Source: DAIMFL01 sp964372215 (GTDB lineage: Bacteria; Pseudomonadota; Alphaproteobacteria; Dongiales; Dongiaceae). From it: a stretch of DNA of 64,000 nt. The DNA is taken from assembly GCA_964372215.1 (NCBI GenBank), contig CAYJQC010000006.1, forward strand, positions 62,001 through 126,000, read 5' to 3'. Below the pieces are notes generated by a model. The model made no database searches. It saw only the letters and a program-made list of their open reading frames with translations, and had not been told where the DNA came from. Of this stretch, positions 7,519 through 15,919 are shown one piece after another. A program made the position numbers and the translations under genes. Position 1 is the first letter of the stretch. The number at the start of each line of letters is the position of its first letter.

Positions 7519-8694
7519 ATGACTCGCAAGTCGACCTCAATACTGCCATCGAATGCGACCGGGCGCGCCGCCAAGGCGTTCTCGCGCCGTCTCGTGCTCA
7601 AGGGCGCCGCTGCGGCAGGCGCGATCGCCGCGACCGGCCCGTGGATCGTCAGGGACGCCTTGTCCTCCTCGGGCGAGCTCAACGTGTTCACCTGGTCGGA
7701 CTACATGCCCGACGCGCACGTCAAGAACTTCACCGACAAGACCGGCATCAAGATCAACTTCACCGGCTACGGGTCGAACGAGGATCTGCTCGCCAAGATC
7801 CAGGCGACCAAGGGCCGCGGCTTCGATCTGGTCAGCCCGACGCTGGACCGCGTCGGCCAGTGGAAGCCGCTCGAGCTGCTGCAGCCGTTCGACATGAACC
7901 GGATACCGACCGACAAGATCGTCGCCGGTCTGCTGAAGGCCTCGGCCGACCTGTGGACCTGGGACGGCGGCCAGCACCACCTGCCCTGGACCTGGGGCAC
8001 GGAAATGCTCGCCTGGCGAACCGACAAGTGGAGTCGCGACTACGCCGATCTATCGTACGGTGATCTCTGGCTCGACGAGCTGAAGGGCAAGGTGATGGGC
8101 CGCCCGCATTCGATGATGGCGGGCATCGGCCTCTATCTCGACCATTCCGGCGCGGTTCCGTCCAACCGTCTGCTCGACGCCTACAAGGACGAGGAGAACA
8201 TGCGGCGGATCTGGGGCGAGATCACCAAGTTCGCCATCGAGCACAAGCCGGCGATCAAGCAGTTCTGGAATGATGCCGACGCCCAGATCAATGGCTTCAT
8301 GCAGAACGACGTGGTGCTCGGCCAGTGCTGGGACGGTCCGCCCAGCCGCCTGAAGAAGGAAGGCAAGCCGGTCACTCTCGGGGCACCGGTCGAAGGCGCG
8401 TTCGCCTGGCTCGACGGCGTCGCCATGCCGGTGGGCGCGGAGAACATCGATCAGGCCTACGAGTTCCTGAACTATATGTACGAGCCCGAAGTTGGCGGCA
8501 AGTGGGCCAACGCGACCGGCTACAACGTCGTGTCGATCGGGGCCGACGCCTATCTCGACGAGGCGGCGAAGAAGCTGTTCCAGGACACCTATCCGCAGGA
8601 CACCCTCGATAACCGCCTGTGGTGGTGGCCGCCGGCCGAGGCCTGGTATCCGGAGATCCGCAACGAGTACGTCGACAAGTTCGTCGCAGCGTAG
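7519..8694 (+). CDS. Polyamine-type ABC transporter solute-binding protein
   Basis: The 391-residue protein begins with an unusually long, twin-arginine-like leader (SRRLVLKG then AAAAGAIAATGP) and continues as a PotD/PotF-like extracellular solute-binding protein. GELNVFTWSDYMP marks the start of the mature fold near residue 52. It would capture putrescine, spermidine or a related amine in the periplasm. A GGGAG site precedes the ATG. It is the first gene of an ATPase-permease-permease operon. A strong hairpin follows it, as is common where the binding protein must be made in excess. The precise substrate is not readable. Confidence 0.87.
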   Translation: MTRKSTSILPSNATGRAAKAFSRRLVLKGAAAAGAIAATGPWIVRDALSSSGELNVFTWSDYMPDAHVKNFTDKTGIKINFTGYGSNEDLLAKIQATKGRGFDLVSPTLDRVGQWKPLELLQPFDMNRIPTDKIVAGLLKASADLWTWDGGQHHLPWTWGTEMLAWRTDKWSRDYADLSYGDLWLDELKGKVMGRPHSMMAGIGLYLDHSGAVPSNRLLDAYKDEENMRRIWGEITKFAIEHKPAIKQFWNDADAQINGFMQNDVVLGQCWDGPPSRLKKEGKPVTLGAPVEGAFAWLDGVAMPVGAENIDQAYEFLNYMYEPEVGGKWANATGYNVVSIGADAYLDEAAKKLFQDTYPQDTLDNRLWWWPPAEAWYPEIRNEYVDKFVAA

Positions 8695-8722
8695 CGTCTG
8701 CTGATCGCTAGTCGTCCATAGA

Positions 8723-8760
8723 CCGGCACCCCTGACAACATCTGTCGGGGTGCCGGTTTC
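8723..8760 (+). terminator. Hairpin after the binding-protein gene
   Basis: A long stem is formed by CCGGCACCCC (8723-8732) with GGGGTGCCGG (8747-8756), extended inward by GACA/TGTC and followed by TTTCG. The T-tract is weak, so it may be a partial terminator or an mRNA-protecting hairpin. It separates the binding-protein cistron from the ATPase cistron. Confidence 0.6.
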
Positions 8761-8814
8761 GCTTTCGCCCCGCCGCCCGGCGGGGCCCCGGGAGAAGGGG
8801 GACCGACGCCGGAC

Positions 8815-9897
8815 ATGAGTGCCAACGTCGAGCTCGATCACGTCACCATCCGCTTCGGTGACTTCACCGCCGTCAACGATGCCCATCTGCGCATCGAAGA
8901 CGGGGAGTTCTTCAGCTTTCTCGGCCCGTCGGGCTGCGGCAAGACCACGATCCTCAGGACCGTGTCGGGCTTTCTCGAGCCGACCGAGGGGAAGGTCCGG
9001 ATCGGCGGCAAGGACATGGGCGGAATCGGCCCGAACAAGCGACCGACCGCGCTGATATTCCAGAATCTGGCGCTGTTCCCGCTGATGAGCGTGGCCGACA
9101 ACATCGCCTTCGGCCTGGAGGTGCGCGGCGCCTCGAAGGCCGAGCGCCGCCAGCGGGCCGATGAGCTGCTGAGCCTCATCGCGCTGCCCGACCAGGGCAA
9201 CAAGATGGTGAGCGCGCTGTCGGGCGGCCAGAAGCAGCGGGTGGCGATCGCCCGTGCGCTCGCGGTCGAGCCCGAGGTGCTGCTGCTCGACGAGCCGCTC
9301 TCGGCGCTCGACCTCAAGCTGCGCCAGCACATGCGCACCGAGCTGCGCGCCATCCAGCAGCGCGTCGGCATCACCTTCATCTACATCACCCACGACCAGG
9401 GCGAGGCGCTCACCATGTCCGACCGGGTCGCGGTGATGTCGGCCGGGGTGATCCAGCAGATCGGCACCGGCGCCGACATCTACAACGATCCCCGGACCGC
9501 CTTCGTCGCCTCCTTCGTCGGCGAGAACAACGCGTTCTTCGGCCGGGTCAGCAAGGCCGACGGCGCTCACGCGGTGGTCGACAGCGCCTTCGGTCCGCTG
9601 CGCGGCCGCAACACCCAGGGTGTCAAGGTCGGCGAACCGGCAATCCTGTTCATCCGGCCGGAGGCGCTGCGCATCGCGACCTCGGCCGCCGACAACGAGT
9701 TCGAGAGCGACGTGCTGACCAGCGAGCTCGAAGGCTCGATGATCCATGTCCGGCTCGAGGGCGACGGCGGCAAGGCGATCACGGTGTCGCTGACCAACGA
9801 CGGCAGCGCCCTGACGCGCGTCGGATCGCGGGTCAAGGCCGGGTTCTCGCCCGATCGCGCGGTGGTGCTGCCGCAGGGGTCGCTCGCCGATGAGTGA
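8815..9897 (+). CDS. potA: ABC transporter ATP-binding protein (PotA type)
   Basis: The 360-residue cytoplasmic ATPase energises the polyamine-type importer. It has Walker A GPSGCGKTT at about residue 39, the signature LSGGQKQR, Walker B LLLDEPLSALD and the switch histidine in YITHDQGEA, followed by a C-terminal TOBE-like domain. This is the normal architecture for the spermidine/putrescine (CUT1-like) subfamily. The ATG follows a purine-rich GAGAAGGGGG stretch. The 3' end overlaps the next permease gene by 8 bp, so translation is coupled. Confidence 0.9.
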   Translation: MSANVELDHVTIRFGDFTAVNDAHLRIEDGEFFSFLGPSGCGKTTILRTVSGFLEPTEGKVRIGGKDMGGIGPNKRPTALIFQNLALFPLMSVADNIAFGLEVRGASKAERRQRADELLSLIALPDQGNKMVSALSGGQKQRVAIARALAVEPEVLLLDEPLSALDLKLRQHMRTELRAIQQRVGITFIYITHDQGEALTMSDRVAVMSAGVIQQIGTGADIYNDPRTAFVASFVGENNAFFGRVSKADGAHAVVDSAFGPLRGRNTQGVKVGEPAILFIRPEALRIATSAADNEFESDVLTSELEGSMIHVRLEGDGGKAITVSLTNDGSALTRVGSRVKAGFSPDRAVVLPQGSLADE

Positions 9898-10903
9898 GAC
9901 GTTCTTCATCATCCCGGCGGTCCTGATCGTCGGGCTGGCGCTGATCCTGCTGCTCAAGCGGCGCACCAATGGCGCCGGCATCTACGGCTACGGTTTCATC
10001 GACAAGAACGGCGCGATCGTCGCCACCTACCTGATCGTCGCGGTCGGGTTCTGGATGCTGATGATGATCGTGCTGCCGCAGCTCTACATGGTCGATTTCT
10101 CGTTCCGCAACAACCTGCCGCCGCCGCAGCAGGGCGGCCCGACCGACGTCCACACGCTGAAGAACTACCAGTACCTGCTGTTCGGGCCGGAGGGCAGCGA
10201 CCAGGCGTTCAACTGGCTGCATCTCAAGGTGTTCGCCAAGACCATCGTGTCGAGTTGCTTCGTCACCTTTCTCGATTTCTGCCTGTGCTATCCGATCGCC
10301 TATTACATCGCCCAGGTGTCGAAGGGCGGCAGCAGCCGGCTGCTGTTCGTCTGCCTGCTGATCCCGTTCTGGGTGAACGAGATCCTGCGGGCCTTCGCGT
10401 TCCGCATCATCTTCGGCACCAGCGGCGTGCTGAACACCGTGCTGATCGGTGCCGGGTTGGTGTCGCCCGACGCGCCGATCGATTTCCTGCGCGCCGACGT
10501 GGCGCTCTATGCGGGGCTGTCCTACGCCTACATCCTGATGATGGTGTTCCCGCTCTACAACGCCATCGAAAGCCTGGACCACAACCAGATCGAGGCGGCG
10601 CGCGACCTCGGCTCGCCGTGGTGGCGCATCCACTGGCGGGTGGTGATGCCGCATGCCAAGCCGGGCATCGCCTCGGGCTGCGTCATGGTGTTCATGCTGG
10701 CGGCCGGGGCGCTCGCCACGCCGCAGATCCTCGGCGGGCCGTCCAGCCTGTGGTTCACCCAGGTCATCTACGACCAGTTCTTCCAGGGCTTCAACTGGCC
10801 GCGCGGCTCGGCCTATGCCTTCGTGCTGCTGGTCTCCTGCGTGATCTTCGTGATGTCGGCCATGAAGGCGTTCAAGGTGAACATGGGGGACATCGCGCGA
10901 TGA
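9890..10903 (+). CDS. potB: ABC transporter permease (PotB type)
   Basis: The 337-residue inner-membrane permease has six or seven hydrophobic segments. Its cytoplasmic EAA loop (NQIEAARDLGSPWWRIHWRVVMPHAKPG, about residues 232-259) couples to the ATPase. An N-terminal extra segment (IIPAVLIVGLALILLLKRR) precedes the standard permease core, giving a length slightly above the family average. It overlaps the ATPase gene by 8 bp and its stop overlaps the start of the second permease (ATGA at 10900). Confidence 0.88.
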   Translation: MSETFFIIPAVLIVGLALILLLKRRTNGAGIYGYGFIDKNGAIVATYLIVAVGFWMLMMIVLPQLYMVDFSFRNNLPPPQQGGPTDVHTLKNYQYLLFGPEGSDQAFNWLHLKVFAKTIVSSCFVTFLDFCLCYPIAYYIAQVSKGGSSRLLFVCLLIPFWVNEILRAFAFRIIFGTSGVLNTVLIGAGLVSPDAPIDFLRADVALYAGLSYAYILMMVFPLYNAIESLDHNQIEAARDLGSPWWRIHWRVVMPHAKPGIASGCVMVFMLAAGALATPQILGGPSSLWFTQVIYDQFFQGFNWPRGSAYAFVLLVSCVIFVMSAMKAFKVNMGDIAR

Positions 10904-11802
10904 GCTCCCGGGCCGTCATGCGCCTGATGGTGGGCTTCTACATCGGGATCTTCTTCCTGTTCCTGTTCGGGCCGCTGCTGATCATGGGGGTATCGGCGTT
11001 CAACACCCCGACCTTCCCGCAGGCCTATCCGATCGAGGGCCTCACCCTGCGCTGGTTCGCCCAGATCTTCGCCGACGGCGCCATGGTCGGCGGCATCCTG
11101 AACAGCCTCTATATCGGCTTCGGCGTGGTCTGCGTCGCGGTGCCGATCGGGCTCGCCGGGGCGCTGGTCATGACCCAGATCGGGCCGCGGCTGCGGCCCC
11201 TGTACTACACCATCGTGGTGTCGCCGGTGCTGACCCCCGGCGTCATCCTCGGCATCTCGACCCTGGTGTTCTGGGACCGCCTGGGCAGCGTCGTCGGGGC
11301 CGACTACGATTCGGTATTCTACAGCGGCTTCTTCCTCACGATTCTCGGACAGTCGACCTTCATCTCGGCCTATTGCATGCTGGTATTCTTGGCGCGGCTG
11401 CAGCGCTTCGACCGCACCCAGGAGGAGGCGGCGCTCGACCTCGGCGCCAGCCATGTCCAGGTGTTCTGGAAGATCCTGGTGCCGTTCCTCAGGCCGGCCA
11501 TCCTGTCCTCGGCGGTGCTCGCCTTCCTGTCGTCGTTCGAGAACTACAACACCACCCTGTTCACCATCCAGTCCGAGGGCACGCTGACAACCGTGCTGGC
11601 GGGCCGCGTGCGCATGGGCACCCAGCCCGACATCGCCGCCCTGGCGGTCATCATCATCGGCGTCACCCTGGTCGGGGCCGTCGTCTTCGAGATCGCCAAG
11701 CGCCGCGAGCTGGCGCGCGAGCGGGCCGAGCGCGAGCTGGCGATGCGGGCCGATGCCGACGCCCTGGTCTGGCGCGGCGCGGCCCAGGGCGCCGTGTCGT
11801 AG
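10900..11802 (+). CDS. potC: ABC transporter permease (PotC type)
   Basis: This 300-residue second permease subunit completes the importer. It has about six transmembrane segments and an EAA loop with EEAALDLGASHVQVFWKILVPFLRP. The start is the ATG at 10900, which overlaps the stop codon of the first permease. The C-terminus is an Arg/Glu/Ala-rich helix (RRELARERAERELAMRAD) that probably lies in the cytoplasm. The omega-transaminase gene follows after 250 bp. Confidence 0.88.
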   Translation: MSSRAVMRLMVGFYIGIFFLFLFGPLLIMGVSAFNTPTFPQAYPIEGLTLRWFAQIFADGAMVGGILNSLYIGFGVVCVAVPIGLAGALVMTQIGPRLRPLYYTIVVSPVLTPGVILGISTLVFWDRLGSVVGADYDSVFYSGFFLTILGQSTFISAYCMLVFLARLQRFDRTQEEAALDLGASHVQVFWKILVPFLRPAILSSAVLAFLSSFENYNTTLFTIQSEGTLTTVLAGRVRMGTQPDIAALAVIIIGVTLVGAVVFEIAKRRELARERAERELAMRADADALVWRGAAQGAVS

Positions 11803-11939
11803 CACGGCGCAGGCCGGCGGGCGCCACTCGCTTCGTGCGCGGGCACGGGGAACGGTGTCCGGGCGCCGGCTTGGCCCGGTGGAATCCCGGCCGCTGTCCC
11901 TATGCGGACGGCGGCGCGGGCGCCTAAGCTCCACCATCC

Positions 11940-11980
11940 TTCGACCCCGTTCCCGTTCGACCCCGTTCCCGTTCGACCTC
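11940..11980. repeat. Short tandem repeat, 16-bp unit
   Basis: TTCGACCCCGTTCCCG occurs twice in tandem (11940-11955 and 11956-11971), followed by a partial third copy (TTCGACCTC). It lies in the 250-bp space before the omega-transaminase gene. No function is evident; it may be a site of slippage. Confidence 0.6.
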
Positions 11981-12052
11981 GACCCTGTTCAGCGCCCCCG
12001 ATGCGGCCACGACCTCCGCGGGGGGCTTCCGTCCGGAAAGGCTGGTGACGCC

Positions 12053-13375
12053 ATGCAGCAAGCCGTCAGATACGCCGCCAACACCCTCGAAAACCATTGG
12101 ATGCCGTTCACCGCGAACCGCGACTTCAAGCAGGATCCGCGGCTGCTGGTGAAGGGCGAGGGGCTCTATTACTGGAACCACCACGGCGACAAGCTGATCG
12201 ACGGCTCGTCCGGGCTGTTCTGCTGCGCCGCCGGCCATGGCCGCAAGGAGATCGCCGACGCGGTCCACGCCCAGCTCCTGGAGATGGATTACGGCCCGCA
12301 TTTCCAGACCGGCCATCCTTCCTCCTTCGAGCTGGCGCGACGGATCGCCCAGCTCACCCCGGAAGGCCTCGACCACGTGTTCTTCTGCTGCTCCGGCTCG
12401 GAATCGGTCGACAGCGCGATGAAGATCGCGCTCGCCTATCACCGTGCCCGGGGCGAGGGCCAACGCCAGCGTTTCATCTCGCGCGAGCGTGCCTATCACG
12501 GCGTGAACATCGGCGGCGTCTCGCTGTCCGGCCTGATGCGCAACCGCGAGGCCTTCGGCGCGGTCGTCCCCGGCGTCGCCCATATGCGCCACACCTGGCT
12601 GCCGGAGAACCGCTTCACCAAGGGCCAGCCGGCGACCGGCGCCGAGCTCGCCGAAGACCTCCAGCGCTTCGTCGACCTGTACGGCGCCACCACCATCGCC
12701 GCCTGCTTCGTCGAGCCGATCGCCGGCTCGACCGGCGTGCTGGTGCCGCCCAAGGGCTATCTCGAGCGGCTGCGCGAGATCTGCGATGTGCACGGCATCC
12801 TGCTGGTGTTCGACGAGGTGATCTGCGGCTTCGGGCGCACCGGCAAGGCCTTCGCCGCCCAGAGCTTCGGCGTCACCCCCGACATGATCACCATGGCCAA
12901 GGCGCTCACCAACGGCGCCCAGCCGATGGGTGCGGTCGCGGTCCGCGACACGATCTACGAGACCGTGACCAAGGCGTCGCCGGACCAGGCGGTGGAGCTG
13001 TTCCACGGCTATACCTACTCGGCCCATCCGGCGGCCTGCGCGGCCGGGCTCGCCACCCTCGACATCTACGCGCGCGAAGGGCTGTTCGAGCGGGCGGCGG
13101 AGATGTCGCCGTACTTCCTCGAACAGGTGTTCGCGCTGTCCGACCTGCCCGTCGTCACCGACATTCGCGGCTTTGGGCTGCTGGCCGGCGTCGACATCGC
13201 GCCCGGCGCCAAGCCGGGCATGCGCGGCTACGAGGCGACCAAGAAGCTGTTCGCCAACGGCATGCACATCAAGTTCACCGGCGATTGCGGCATCGTCGCG
13301 CCGGCGCTCGTGGCCGAAAAGAGCCACATCGACGAGATGATCGGCACGCTCAGGAAGACTCTCCAGGAACTGTAG
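12053..13375 (+). CDS. Omega-amino acid:pyruvate aminotransferase
   Basis: The 440-residue class III PLP enzyme moves the terminal amino group of beta-alanine or similar amines to pyruvate. It matches the beta-alanine:pyruvate transaminase pattern closely: NHWMPFTANR at the N-terminus, VFFCCSGSESVDSAMK, AYHGVNIGG, FDEVICGFGRTG, the PLP lysine in MAKALTNGAQPMGAV, and FHGYTYSAHPAACAAGL. The ATG at 12053 has a GGAAAGG site upstream, and the longer upstream frame is non-conserved. Its position after the polyamine transporter suggests a role in amine catabolism. Beta-alanine is also plausible given the operon at 20-23.6 kb. Confidence 0.88.
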   Translation: MQQAVRYAANTLENHWMPFTANRDFKQDPRLLVKGEGLYYWNHHGDKLIDGSSGLFCCAAGHGRKEIADAVHAQLLEMDYGPHFQTGHPSSFELARRIAQLTPEGLDHVFFCCSGSESVDSAMKIALAYHRARGEGQRQRFISRERAYHGVNIGGVSLSGLMRNREAFGAVVPGVAHMRHTWLPENRFTKGQPATGAELAEDLQRFVDLYGATTIAACFVEPIAGSTGVLVPPKGYLERLREICDVHGILLVFDEVICGFGRTGKAFAAQSFGVTPDMITMAKALTNGAQPMGAVAVRDTIYETVTKASPDQAVELFHGYTYSAHPAACAAGLATLDIYAREGLFERAAEMSPYFLEQVFALSDLPVVTDIRGFGLLAGVDIAPGAKPGMRGYEATKKLFANGMHIKFTGDCGIVAPALVAEKSHIDEMIGTLRKTLQEL

Positions 13376-13392
13376 GGCGGGCGGCGCCCGCC
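13376..13392 (+). terminator. GC hairpin directly after the transaminase stop
   Basis: GGCGGGC (13376-13382) pairs with GCCCGCC (13386-13392) over a GGC loop, starting at the base after the stop codon. There is no T-tract, so termination is uncertain. Confidence 0.3.
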
Positions 13393-13579
13393 TCGCCCGC
13401 TGGATCCCCCGCAGCCCCGTCCCGATCGGATGGGGCTGTGGCATTTCCGGGGCCGGCGCATTCATGCGCGGTTCAGCAACGGAACGCTAGCTTTCGGTCA
13501 CATCGCCTGCGGGCGGTGCGGCGTCGGGGACGGACGAGCGCCGCATCGCTCTCGCCGGCAGTTGAATCGGGGGAGTGAC

Positions 13580-13927
13580 ATGAACGTGTTCTTTCGCGGC
13601 ACATCGATTGCGATCACTGGCCGTGCCGGCGCCGCCAGGCTATCCGTCCTGTGCCTGTCTGCGGTGACGATCCTTGTGCTCGCCGCCGCGCCGGCCGCCG
13701 CGCATGACAAGCACAAGCACAAACACAAGCACGGCCATGGCCATCACCACTACCAGTGTTACGGCTACGACGATTACGACGACTACGACGACGATGCCGA
13801 CGTGGTGGTGATCGTGCAGCCGCGCCCGGTCCATGTCGCGCCGCCGCCGGTGGTGTACTACCAGCCGGCGCCGGTCATCCGCCGGCAACCGTCGATCAAC
13901 TTCGTCTTCCCGATCTATATCGACTGA
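13580..13927 (+). CDS. His-rich and Asp-rich secreted protein
   Basis: The 115-residue product has a signal peptide ending near AAAPAAAHD. It is followed by alternating His/Lys (HDKHKHKHKHGHGHHH), then an acidic patch (DDYDDYDDDAD) and a Pro/Val-rich tail ending NFVFPIYID. The His cluster is a likely Zn, Ni, Co or Cu ligand patch exposed in the periplasm; the acidic run could bind cations too. A GGGGGAG site lies five bases before the ATG. I do not recognise a named family. It is convergent with the soe-linked TSUP gene. The bias could also reflect a simple low-complexity storage or buffering protein. Confidence 0.65.
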   Translation: MNVFFRGTSIAITGRAGAARLSVLCLSAVTILVLAAAPAAAHDKHKHKHKHGHGHHHYQCYGYDDYDDYDDDADVVVIVQPRPVHVAPPPVVYYQPAPVIRRQPSINFVFPIYID

Positions 13928-13940
13928 GGCCGCGGCCGAC

Positions 13941-13976
13941 GCGGGGGTGGCACGCCAACCGGCGATCCGCCCCCGC
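13941..13976. terminator. Candidate bidirectional hairpin between convergent genes
   Basis: GCGGGGG (13941-13947) can pair with CCCCCGC (13970-13976) across a 22-base loop. It lies between the convergent His-rich gene and the TSUP gene. No T-tract is seen, so support is weak. Confidence 0.25.
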
Positions 13977-13988
13977 ATCAGCTGCGAA

Positions 13989-14759
13989 CTACAGCATCCA
14001 GTCGTAGACCGCGCGGACTGCGGAGAGCAGCGCGAGCGCCATCAGCAGCCGCAGCACCCATTTGCGGAAGGCTGTCGGGTCGGCCCCCTTGAAGCTGCGA
14101 TGGCCGACCGCGACCCCGACGACGAGCGCCGGCAGGAACAGGGCGAAGCGCAACAGGCTGTCCCAGGTCACCAGGCCCTCGAGTCCGAGGAAGCCGAGGC
14201 CGGCCACGTCGGTGCCGAGGAAATAGGCGATCACCGAGGCCCGGCTGACGGCGACCGCCGCCGGCGTCGAGAAGTAGAACAGAATGACCGGCGGCCCGCC
14301 GATGCCGAAACTGCCGTTGAGCAGGCCGGAGGCCATGCCGGTGCCGAGGGTGGCGGCCGATCCCGGCGTCGACTTGAGCGCGAAACCCTGGGCCAGCAGG
14401 AGCGCGGCGCCGAGCACGCAGACCGAGAGCGCGAGCTGCATCGGCGGCGCCGGCATCGAGGCGAGCAGCCAGGTGCCGATCGGCGTCGCCACCACGCAGC
14501 CGGCGAGCAGCCAGCCGACCGAGCGCCAATGCACCTCGCGCCAGATCTTGGGCAGCAGGTTGAGGCTGGCCGCCACCTCGAGCATCAGGATGGTCGGCAC
14601 GATCTGGGCCGGCGGCAGCAGCAGCGACAGGCTGATCACCGCCAGCATCGAGAAGCCGAAGCCGCTGTAGCCGCGCACGATCGCCGCCAGGAACACGCAG
14701 ACCACGCCGTACAGGGCGCTCGGCAGATCGACCAGCCCCAGCACGGGACCTTCCAGCAT
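13989..14759 (-). CDS. TSUP-family exporter linked to the soe genes
   Basis: This 256-residue membrane protein has about eight transmembrane segments and paired TSUP signatures (VRGYSGFGFSML near residue 29; SGLLNGSFGIGGPPVILF near residue 144). It follows soeC by 24 bp on the same strand, so it is probably the last gene of the soeABC operon. The likely cargo is sulfite or sulfate, moved across the inner membrane in step with sulfite oxidation. It is a different paralogue from the gene at 3.8-4.6 kb. Confidence 0.85.
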   Translation of the reverse strand: MLEGPVLGLVDLPSALYGVVCVFLAAIVRGYSGFGFSMLAVISLSLLLPPAQIVPTILMLEVAASLNLLPKIWREVHWRSVGWLLAGCVVATPIGTWLLASMPAPPMQLALSVCVLGAALLLAQGFALKSTPGSAATLGTGMASGLLNGSFGIGGPPVILFYFSTPAAVAVSRASVIAYFLGTDVAGLGFLGLEGLVTWDSLLRFALFLPALVVGVAVGHRSFKGADPTAFRKWVLRLLMALALLSAVRAVYDWML

Positions 14760-14783
14760 GTTGCAGCTCCGAGATGTGGCCGG

Positions 14784-15731
14784 TCAGGCCGTGGCGGCAC
14801 CGTAGTAGAGCGTGACCGCGTGCTTGGCCTCGGCGAAGAACAGCCAGCGTTCGACCAGCACGCCTGATGTGGCCGACAGCGCCGCCAGGATCGCGGCGAT
14901 CATGCCGGGCCAGCCGCCGGACAGGACCAGCACGACGAGCAGCCCGAGCGGCCCGAGGAAGGCCAGCAGCGTGGCGAGGCGCCGCAGCTTCACCGCATGC
15001 TTGCGGGCGACCCGGAAGCCCATCTCGCGCATCAGGTAGTTGTCGCCGCTATGGGGCGATTCGAGCAGCCGCACCTTGCCGATCGAGCCGAGGCCGGTGG
15101 CGCTTTCAGCGGTCGCGGCGCCGCGCGTGCGGTCGATGTAGCGCCAGTAGGCGGCCTTGAAGGCCCAGGCGATCGCGGTGGCGACGAAGGAGAGCAGGGC
15201 GAACTCGAGGCGCGGACCGGCAAGGACCGCCACCAGCGCGTCGAGCCACAGCGCCCCGGTCATCAGGCCGAGCAGCAGATAGTTCGGCACCGTCCAGCGA
15301 TTGGCCCAGCGCTGGATCGGCTTGAGCGAGCGGTAGATCATGGCGGTCGCGAACACGGTCGCCGCCGACAGGGCGGCGGCGGCCACGCCGAACCAGCCCC
15401 AGATTCCGCCATTGCGCTCGAACACCACCCAGCCCAGTGCGAACAGCCCGGCCGGCAGGTAGGTGACGACGGCGAGCAGCCCCTCGCGCGACAGCCAGGA
15501 CGAGCGCCACTGCGACATCGCCCGCCAAGCGCGCTCGGGATGGCCGAGATGGAAGGTCGAGACGAGCAGGCCGAAGGTGATCGGCACCAGGGCCAGCGCG
15601 AACGCGGCCAGCCCGAACCCGCGATCGGCCGGAATGAACCCGGCGGGCCCGAGCAGGCCGAGCAGCGCCAGCAGGCCGTAGCCGGCGCCCGACGCGGTGG
15701 TGAACAGGATGACGGACAGGGCAGGGTGCAT
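14784..15731 (-). CDS. soeC: DmsC/SoeC-type membrane anchor subunit
   Basis: The 315-residue protein has about eight hydrophobic segments. It belongs to the DmsC anchor family, with STFHLGHPERAWRAMSQWRSSWLSREG as the conserved block near residues 58-84. It would hold the molybdenum and iron-sulfur subunits on the cytoplasmic face of the membrane and pass electrons to quinone. Context (molybdopterin subunit, four-cluster ferredoxin subunit, TSUP exporter) favours SoeC of sulfite dehydrogenase over DMSO reductase. The direction of the reaction is inferred from context only. Confidence 0.8.
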   Translation of the reverse strand: MHPALSVILFTTASGAGYGLLALLGLLGPAGFIPADRGFGLAAFALALVPITFGLLVSTFHLGHPERAWRAMSQWRSSWLSREGLLAVVTYLPAGLFALGWVVFERNGGIWGWFGVAAAALSAATVFATAMIYRSLKPIQRWANRWTVPNYLLLGLMTGALWLDALVAVLAGPRLEFALLSFVATAIAWAFKAAYWRYIDRTRGAATAESATGLGSIGKVRLLESPHSGDNYLMREMGFRVARKHAVKLRRLATLLAFLGPLGLLVVLVLSGGWPGMIAAILAALSATSGVLVERWLFFAEAKHAVTLYYGAATA

Positions 15732-15738
15732 GGCTCAG

Positions 15739-15885
15739 AACCCCGCTCCCCTCGCGGGAGCGGGAGGGGCCCATCGCGTAGCGATGGCAGGGTGAGGGGG
15801 CGGCAGCAACCGGGGGCTTGCGCAGGAGAAGTGGCGCGCGACAACCCCTCCCCCTGCCCCCTCCTGCAAGGGGAGGGGGAGGATC
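15739..15885. repeat. GC-rich hairpin repeats between soeC and soeB
   Basis: The 188-bp gap holds two hairpin-forming blocks. The first contains GCTCCC-CTCGC-GGGAGC and an ATCGCGTAGCGAT palindrome. The second has CCCCTCC next to TGCAAGGGGAGGGGG. These look like REP-type elements that stabilise or punctuate a polycistronic mRNA. No gene is seen. Confidence 0.5.
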
Positions 15886-15919
15886 GCGCTCGGCACATCG
15901 AGGGCGACGGCTTGCATTT

